The notes under the pieces were generated by a model. The model was not told where the DNA came from. It did no database searches and saw nothing but the letters and a program-made list of their open reading frames with translations. Below are positions 7,183 through 11,598 of a stretch of 11,598 nt of DNA, one piece after another. Positions within the stretch are counted from its first letter, which is position 1; every line of letters begins with the position of its first letter. The translations under genes were made by a program, and so were the position numbers. The stretch comes from Ruminococcaceae bacterium UBA7217 (GTDB taxonomy: Bacteria > Bacillota > Clostridia > Oscillospirales > Acutalibacteraceae): positions 1,643-13,240 of the forward strand of contig DKTZ01000003.1 in the NCBI GenBank assembly GCA_002490425.1. The letters run 5' to 3'.

Positions 7183-8454
7183 TTATTCGGTTACTTTTTT
7201 ATAAAAATCAAAACCGTCAAAAGTTCTGAAATAATCGGCAGGTGTTTCCGCACGTCTTATAAGCTCAAAGCTACCGTCTGTTTTGAGCAAAATTTCCGCT
7301 GATTTAAGTTTGCCGTTGTAGTTATAACCCATGGCAAAGCCGTGAGCGCCTGTATCGTGAATGTAAATAAGGTCGCCCATTTCGATTTCAGGTAACATTC
7401 TGTCAATTGCGAATTTGTCGTTATTCTCGCAAAGAGAGCCTGTAACATCGTACATTTTATCGCAAGGCGCGTTCTCCTTGCCTAAAACCGTAATATGGTG
7501 GTATGCGCCGTACATAGCGGGACGCATAAGGTTAACGGCACAGGCGTCAACGCCGATATATTCTTTATGAGTATGCTTTTGGTTGATGGCACGTGTAACG
7601 AGCGCGCCGTACGGGCCCATCATAAATCTGCCAAGCTCAGTGTAAATTGCAACATCGCCCATACCGTTGGGGGTTAAAACCTCTTCGTAAACTTTTTTAA
7701 CGCCGTTTGCAATTTCAAAAATATCGTTGGGAGTCTGGTCGGGCTTATAAGGAATACCGATTCCGCCCGAAAGATTGATAAATTTAATGTCAGCGCCCGT
7801 TTCGTTTTTCAGCTTAACCGCAACCTCAAAGAGAGTTCTCGCAAGAGTGGGATAATACTCATTCGTAACGGTGTTGCTTGCAAGGAAAGCGTGGATACCG
7901 AATTCCTTTACGCCCTTTGCTTTCATAATTTTGAAAGCCTCAAAAAGCTGTTCCGTTGTCATACCGTATTTTGCGTCACCGGGATTATCCATAATATTGT
8001 TGGAAATTTTAAAATATCCGCCTGGATTGTAACGGCAGGAAAGCTTTTCAGGGAGCTTGCCTAAAGTTTTTTCGAGAATATTGATATGGGTAATATCGTC
8101 AAGATTTATTATTGCCCCTAAATCGTTGGCATATTTAAACTCTTCGGGAGGTGTGTCGTTTGACGAGAACATTATAGCGTCACCCGTAGCTCCTATTGCC
8201 TTTGAAAGCATAAGCTCTGTTTTTGAAGAGCAGTCACATCCGCAGCCGTACTCACGCAAAATGCTTATAAGAAAGGGATTGGGCGTGGCCTTTACCGCAA
8301 AATATTCACGGAAGCCTTTATTCCACGAAAATGCCTTATAAATGTTTTCACAGTTTTCACGAATTCCCTTTTCATCATACAAATGAAACGGTGTGGGATA
8401 AACAGAAGCTATCTCCTCTGCCTTTTCTTTTGTTACAAAAGGTTTCTTTTCCAT
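7183..8454 (-). CDS. lysA: LysA-like PLP-dependent decarboxylase (probable diaminopimelate decarboxylase)
   Basis: This is a 423-residue, cytosolic, fold-III (alanine-racemase-type) PLP decarboxylase. LysA converts meso-diaminopimelate to L-lysine. Seen motifs: PLP Lys55 in YFAVKA, His188 in GIHAF, the phosphate-binding SGGIG (229-233), ELGR (273-276), VDACAVNLMRPAMYGAYHH (302-320), Cys342 in SLCENND, and GAHGFAMGYNYNG (369-381). The barrel and C-terminal beta domain are complete. Several diagnostic LysA motifs are altered: HIGSQ is replaced by HAFLASN, EPGR by ELGR, CESxD by CENND and GAYG by GAHG. As I recall, very similar proteins in gut Clostridia are annotated as diaminopimelate decarboxylase, so that name is the best guess, but the substrate is not proven by motif. 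The ATG at 8452-8454 has a GGAGGA site (8461-8466) inside the end of ysxC, two bases after whose stop it begins; dnaE follows after 10 bases. Confidence 0.8.
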   Translation of the reverse strand: MEKKPFVTKEKAEEIASVYPTPFHLYDEKGIRENCENIYKAFSWNKGFREYFAVKATPNPFLISILREYGCGCDCSSKTELMLSKAIGATGDAIMFSSNDTPPEEFKYANDLGAIINLDDITHINILEKTLGKLPEKLSCRYNPGGYFKISNNIMDNPGDAKYGMTTEQLFEAFKIMKAKGVKEFGIHAFLASNTVTNEYYPTLARTLFEVAVKLKNETGADIKFINLSGGIGIPYKPDQTPNDIFEIANGVKKVYEEVLTPNGMGDVAIYTELGRFMMGPYGALVTRAINQKHTHKEYIGVDACAVNLMRPAMYGAYHHITVLGKENAPCDKMYDVTGSLCENNDKFAIDRMLPEIEMGDLIYIHDTGAHGFAMGYNYNGKLKSAEILLKTDGSFELIRRAETPADYFRTFDGFDFYKKVTE

Positions 8455-8456
8455 TT

Positions 8457-9041
8457 TTATTCCTCCAGATGCGACTCAATAATCGCTTTAATTTTTTCAA
8501 TATTTTCACCCGTCTGCGATGAGAACGGAATAATATATTCGCTGTCGATAAAACTCATTTCTTCTTTAGATTTTTCAAGATGTTTTTTGTAATCCCCTTT
8601 ATTGAGCTTATCGCTTTTGGTCATTACGACAATGAAATCTATTCCCGTGCTTTCAAGAAATTCCATCATCATAATATCGTCAGCAGTAGGCGGATGGCGC
8701 ATATCGACAAGCTGAACCACAAGCTTTATATTTCTGTCGGAATTAAAATATCCCTCCATCATTTTTGCCCAGCGCTGTTTTTCGGAGCGTGAAACCTTTG
8801 CATAGCCGTAACCGGGTAAATCCACAAAATTCACACCGTCAACACCGTAGAAATTGATTGTAATTGTTTTTCCCGGCACGGAGCTGACCCTTGCAAGGTT
8901 TTTACGCATAAAAAGCTTATTGAGAAGCGAGCTTTTACCAACGTTTGACCTGCCGGCAAAAGCTATTTCGGGCAAATCTGACACGGGCAGCTGCTCAAAT
9001 GTACCGTATGCGCTTTTAAATTCTGCTTTTTCATATTTCAT
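8457..9041 (-). CDS. ysxC: Ribosome biogenesis GTP-binding protein YsxC/EngB
   Basis: This is a 194-residue TRAFAC-class GTPase of the EngB/YihA/YsxC family; the B. subtilis and S. aureus members are essential for 50S subunit assembly. All G motifs are visible: G1 GRSNVGKSS (30-38), G2 Thr in PGKTITIN (57-64), G3 DLPGYGYAK (74-82), G4 TKSD (141-144) and G5 SSQTG (174-178). There is no extra domain, and the length is typical. The ATG at 9039-9041 is preceded by GAGGT, and the lon stop lies 13 bases upstream. The lon-ysxC order matches B. subtilis, which supports orthology. Co-transcription with lon is likely from the spacing and from the lack of any terminator. The function is inferred from the family with high certainty. 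Confidence 0.96.
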   Translation of the reverse strand: MKYEKAEFKSAYGTFEQLPVSDLPEIAFAGRSNVGKSSLLNKLFMRKNLARVSSVPGKTITINFYGVDGVNFVDLPGYGYAKVSRSEKQRWAKMMEGYFNSDRNIKLVVQLVDMRHPPTADDIMMMEFLESTGIDFIVVMTKSDKLNKGDYKKHLEKSKEEMSFIDSEYIIPFSSQTGENIEKIKAIIESHLEE

Positions 9042-9054
9042 CTATATACCTCAT

Positions 9055-11406
9055 CTAAACCAAAGCGGCTTTCAAAACGTCATCTGCTGTTTCGGCAAAA
9101 ACAAACTCGATATTCTCTTTAACCTTTTCGTCTACTTCATCAAGGTCGCCTTCATTAGCCTTCGGAATAATAACCGTTTTTATTCCTTCAACGTACGCCG
9201 CCATTGTTTTTTCCCGAAGTCCGCCTATGGGTAAAACTCTTCCTGTAACCGTAATTTCACCCGTCATTGCAACGCTTGATTTTACCTTGCAGTTTGTAAG
9301 TGCGGAAACAAGAGCTGTGAACACTGTAACGCCTGCCGAGGGTCCGTCCTTGGGCACTGCACCCTCAGGAAAATGGATATGTATATCCTTTTTCTCGTGG
9401 AATGTACTGTCAATTCCGTATTTATCTGCATTTGCTCTGATGTAAGATACGGCGGCTCTTGCAGACTCCTTAATAACATCGCCCAGCGACCCTGTAAGCT
9501 CCAATGCGCCCTTTCCGTTCATTATAACCGCCTCAACTGTGAGCATTGTTCCGCCAACAGCAGTATAGGCAAGTCCGTTGACAACACCAACAGCGTTTTT
9601 TGCCGATTTTTCTTCGGGTTTAAATTTCCTTGTGCCTAAATAATTTGCAATTTCAGTGTCCTTAAAGGTTATTTTACCGTCAAAGCCTTTGGCATATTCA
9701 ACTGCCGCCTTGCGTAAACAAGAACCAATAAGCCTTTCAAGCTGTCTTACACCTGCCTCTTTAGTATAACCGTTGATTATTTCTTTAAGAGCCTTATCGG
9801 TAAATTTCACAAGTGATTTTTTAAGACCGTTTTCTTTGATTTGCTTCGGTACAAGGTGTTTTTTTGCAATTTGAAGCTTTTCTTCAAAGGTGTACCCCGG
9901 AATATCAATAATTTCCATTCTGTCAAGGAGCGGTGCGGGAATACCGCTTTTATCGTTAGCTGTTGTTATAAACAGCACCTTGCTTAAATCATAAGGAATT
10001 TCAAGATAATGGTCAACAAATGCACAGTTTTGCTCGCCGTCTAATACCTCTAAAAGCGCTGAGGACGGGTCGCCGCGGTGATCCGAACCGAGCTTGTCCA
10101 CCTCGTCAAGTAAAATAAGAGGATTAGAACTGCCTGCATTTTCAATTGCCTCAATAATTCTGCCGGGCATTGCACCTATGTAAGTCTTTCTGTGACCTCT
10201 TATGTCTGCCTCATCACGAACTCCGCCAAGTGAAATTCGGGCAAAATTTCTGCCAATTGCGGCGGCAAGCGATTTAGCAATTGAGGTTTTGCCCACACCG
10301 GGAGGGCCTGCAAGGCAAATTATCTGCCCTTTTACATCAGGATTTATTTTTCTTACTGCAAGAAACTCAATGATTCTGTCCTTAACGGTTTTAAGCCCGT
10401 AATGGTCCTTATCAAGCGAAATGTAAGCTTTTTCAATATCAATATTATCTTCCGTAAATTCATTCCAAGGAAGACCTGTTATTTTATCAAGATATGTTCT
10501 TGTAACAGCCGATTCGGGACTTGACGGCTGCATTTTCATCATTCTGTCACATTCACGCAAAAGTTTTTTCTCTGTTTTTTCACAAAAGCCTATTGCACGG
10601 ATTTTTTCACGGTAACTTTCAACCTCGGATAAAGCGTCTTCGCCCTCGCCAAGCTCCTCGGAAATTGCTTTTATCTGCTCACGCAAATAATATTCCTTTT
10701 GATTTTCGTCAATTTGCTCCTGAACACGCTCGCTAATCTCTTCCTCTATTGCCAAAAGTTCTTTCTCTTTTGACAAAACAGCGCAAAGTTTTTCGGCGCG
10801 CCTTATCGGGTCAAGCTCTTCAAGCATAGACTGTTTAAGAGAATACTCAAGCGGAATATTAGAAAGAATGTAATCCGTAAGCTCGTTTGTTTCCTTACGC
10901 ACTGCAACGCCTATAATAACATCCGGCGGCATTTTCGGGAGAAGATAAGAATATTCTTCAAATACAGCGGACAGTCTCCGAACAAGCGCCTGCTCGTAAA
11001 TTGAATCCTCTCTGTTCACCTTTTTGCTTTCAACCTTTGAAACGATAGCCGTAAGAAACGGGTTTGCAGAATTTATGCTTATAAGCTGCGCTCTGTAAAG
11101 CCCGTCAACAACAACTCTCAAAGCATCGGTGCCCGGAAGCTTAATTACCTGCTTAATTTCGCAGACAACGCCTATGGGGTAAATATCCGATGTTCTCGGG
11201 TCGTCACATTCCATATCAATCTGCGCTGAAAGAAAAATATTCTTTTTCTGCTCCATTGCCGTTTTAATAGCCTTAACGGACTTTTGCCTGCCGACATCAA
11301 AATGCATTGTCATCTGCGGGAAAATTACAAGTCCTCTGAGTGCCACCATAGGCATTGAAACAGATTTATCGTTATAGTCTTTAATTATATTGCCGATTGT
11401 TTCCAT
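9055..11406 (-). CDS. lon: ATP-dependent Lon protease (LonA)
   Basis: Lon is a cytosolic AAA+ serine protease that degrades misfolded and regulatory proteins. From the ATG at 11404-11406 it has 783 residues, the normal LonA length. The N-terminal LON domain starts at MVALRGLVIFP (20-30) and runs to about 205, followed by a charged coiled-coil linker (about 210-260). The AAA+ module has Walker A GPPGVGKT (367-374) and Walker B LILLDEVDK (430-438). The S16 protease domain has catalytic Ser690 (KDGPSAGVT) and Lys733 (LREKTM), with the same 43-residue spacing as E. coli. A GTG at 11419-11421 would add five residues, but it directly abuts AGGAG, so it cannot use that site. The ATG is better, though its spacing of 14 bases from AGGAG is long. 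It is the first gene of the lon-ysxC-lysA-dnaE operon. Confidence 0.96.
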   Translation of the reverse strand: METIGNIIKDYNDKSVSMPMVALRGLVIFPQMTMHFDVGRQKSVKAIKTAMEQKKNIFLSAQIDMECDDPRTSDIYPIGVVCEIKQVIKLPGTDALRVVVDGLYRAQLISINSANPFLTAIVSKVESKKVNREDSIYEQALVRRLSAVFEEYSYLLPKMPPDVIIGVAVRKETNELTDYILSNIPLEYSLKQSMLEELDPIRRAEKLCAVLSKEKELLAIEEEISERVQEQIDENQKEYYLREQIKAISEELGEGEDALSEVESYREKIRAIGFCEKTEKKLLRECDRMMKMQPSSPESAVTRTYLDKITGLPWNEFTEDNIDIEKAYISLDKDHYGLKTVKDRIIEFLAVRKINPDVKGQIICLAGPPGVGKTSIAKSLAAAIGRNFARISLGGVRDEADIRGHRKTYIGAMPGRIIEAIENAGSSNPLILLDEVDKLGSDHRGDPSSALLEVLDGEQNCAFVDHYLEIPYDLSKVLFITTANDKSGIPAPLLDRMEIIDIPGYTFEEKLQIAKKHLVPKQIKENGLKKSLVKFTDKALKEIINGYTKEAGVRQLERLIGSCLRKAAVEYAKGFDGKITFKDTEIANYLGTRKFKPEEKSAKNAVGVVNGLAYTAVGGTMLTVEAVIMNGKGALELTGSLGDVIKESARAAVSYIRANADKYGIDSTFHEKKDIHIHFPEGAVPKDGPSAGVTVFTALVSALTNCKVKSSVAMTGEITVTGRVLPIGGLREKTMAAYVEGIKTVIIPKANEGDLDEVDEKVKENIEFVFAETADDVLKAALV

Positions 11407-11416
11407 AACTGTGTAT

Positions 11417-11425
11417 ATCACTCCT
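11417..11425 (-). promoter_or_regulatory. lon ribosome binding site, unusual spacing
   Basis: The minus strand reads AGGAGTGAT. The AGGAG part is 14 bases from the ATG at 11406 and only abuts the in-frame GTG at 11421. Pairing through the GTGAT part gives 10 bases to the ATG, which is workable. This is the main evidence for choosing the ATG. Confidence 0.5.
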
Positions 11426-11438
11426 ATTATATTTGTAT

Positions 11439-11467
11439 ATTATACAGCAAAAAGGCGAATTACGCAA
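11439..11467 (-). promoter_or_regulatory. Sigma-A promoter of the lon operon
   Basis: On the minus strand TTGCGT (11462-11467), 17 bases, then a perfect TATAAT (11439-11444). The expected start is near 11432, giving a leader of about 26 bases with the ribosome binding site in it. The -35 matches three of six, so an activator or a modest basal rate is possible. No CIRCE element or tandem CtsR heptamer was seen beside it. Confidence 0.65.
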
Positions 11468-11517
11468 GTCAGCAGATTGTATTTATCATTACCAATTAAA
11501 TAGTATTTTTTGTCACT

Positions 11518-11546
11518 ATTGTATACTTTGTTAAAAAACTCAACAA
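11518..11546 (-). promoter_or_regulatory. Possible second upstream promoter for lon
   Basis: TTGTTG (11541-11546), 17 bases, TACAAT (11518-11523) on the minus strand. The -10 matches five of six and the -35 three of six. It lies about 80 bases upstream of the main promoter in very AT-rich DNA, where such matches are frequent. Low confidence. Confidence 0.25.
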
Positions 11547-11554
11547 GTTTTAGA

Positions 11555-11570
11555 TAATATTTGAATATTA
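11555..11570. repeat. 16-bp AT-rich palindrome upstream of lon
   Basis: TAATATT, two bases, AATATTA (as read on the minus strand) is a perfect 7+7 inverted repeat with a 2-bp centre. Near it a 10-base direct repeat, ACTTTGTTAA, occurs at 11525-11534 and 11578-11587. The segment has no gene visible on either strand up to the window edge. The repeats may be regulator sites or chance in AT-rich DNA. Confidence 0.3.
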
Positions 11571-11598
11571 CGGGAAAACTTTGTTAATAATTTGTCAA

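Noticed and set aside
8854..9234. 126-codon plus-strand open frame across the lon-ysxC junction
   Set aside because: It is antisense to the Lon C-terminus and the YsxC G1 region, both of which are conserved coding sequence; its composition is not protein-like.
11593..11598. Perfect TTGACA on the minus strand at the window edge
   Set aside because: No -10 box occurs at 16-18 bases; the nearest TAATAT is 22 bases away. The TTGCGT/TATAAT pair nearer lon is a better promoter.
1..11598. Mobile element, CRISPR array, tRNA/rRNA, riboswitch or defence system
   Set aside because: No transposase, integrase, phage or toxin-antitoxin gene, no repeat-spacer pattern, no structural RNA, and no gap above 300 bp that could hold one. 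Gene content is housekeeping throughout.

Overview
The window looks like chromosomal core sequence from an endospore-forming, low-GC Gram-positive bacterium, most likely a gut-type Clostridia member (Oscillospiraceae/Ruminococcaceae-like). The reasons are a complete SpoIVB sporulation protease, a Firmicutes-type lon-ysxC pair, a dnaE-pfkA pair, strong GGAGG-type ribosome binding sites and AT-rich intergenic DNA. The taxon is inferred from protein features and gene order only.

Layout: bases 1-771 (+) hold the 3' part of a UPF0210/DUF711 ('PFL family') gene. It converges on spoIVB (821-2071, -), with a strong hairpin terminator between them that can serve both strands. All other genes are on the minus strand. 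Read in transcription order from the right edge: a 192-bp AT-rich leader with a good sigma-A promoter, lon (ATP-dependent protease), 13 bp, ysxC/engB (ribosome-assembly GTPase), 2 bp, a LysA-like PLP decarboxylase, 10 bp, dnaE (DNA polymerase III alpha), a 91-bp AT-rich gap with a second promoter, pfkA (6-phosphofructokinase), 2 bp, an aroK-like shikimate kinase, and an intrinsic terminator. spoIVB follows as a separate unit behind a candidate sigma-G promoter.

The window therefore contains probably three minus-strand transcription units: lon-ysxC-lysA-dnaE (possibly reading on into pfkA-aroK), pfkA-aroK, and spoIVB. They cover protein quality control, ribosome assembly, lysine or peptidoglycan precursor metabolism, replication, glycolysis, aromatic biosynthesis and sporulation. 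They look like a growth-related cluster rather than a dedicated system. No intergenic gap exceeds 300 bp. I see no mobile element, tRNA, rRNA, CRISPR array or defence island.

I found no convincing undescribed multi-gene system. The points most worth checking are two enzymes whose diagnostic motifs differ from the textbook family: the LysA-like decarboxylase and the AroK-like kinase, which lacks a substrate-binding Arg. Also notable are the isolation of spoIVB from spo0A and a few small regulatory structures.
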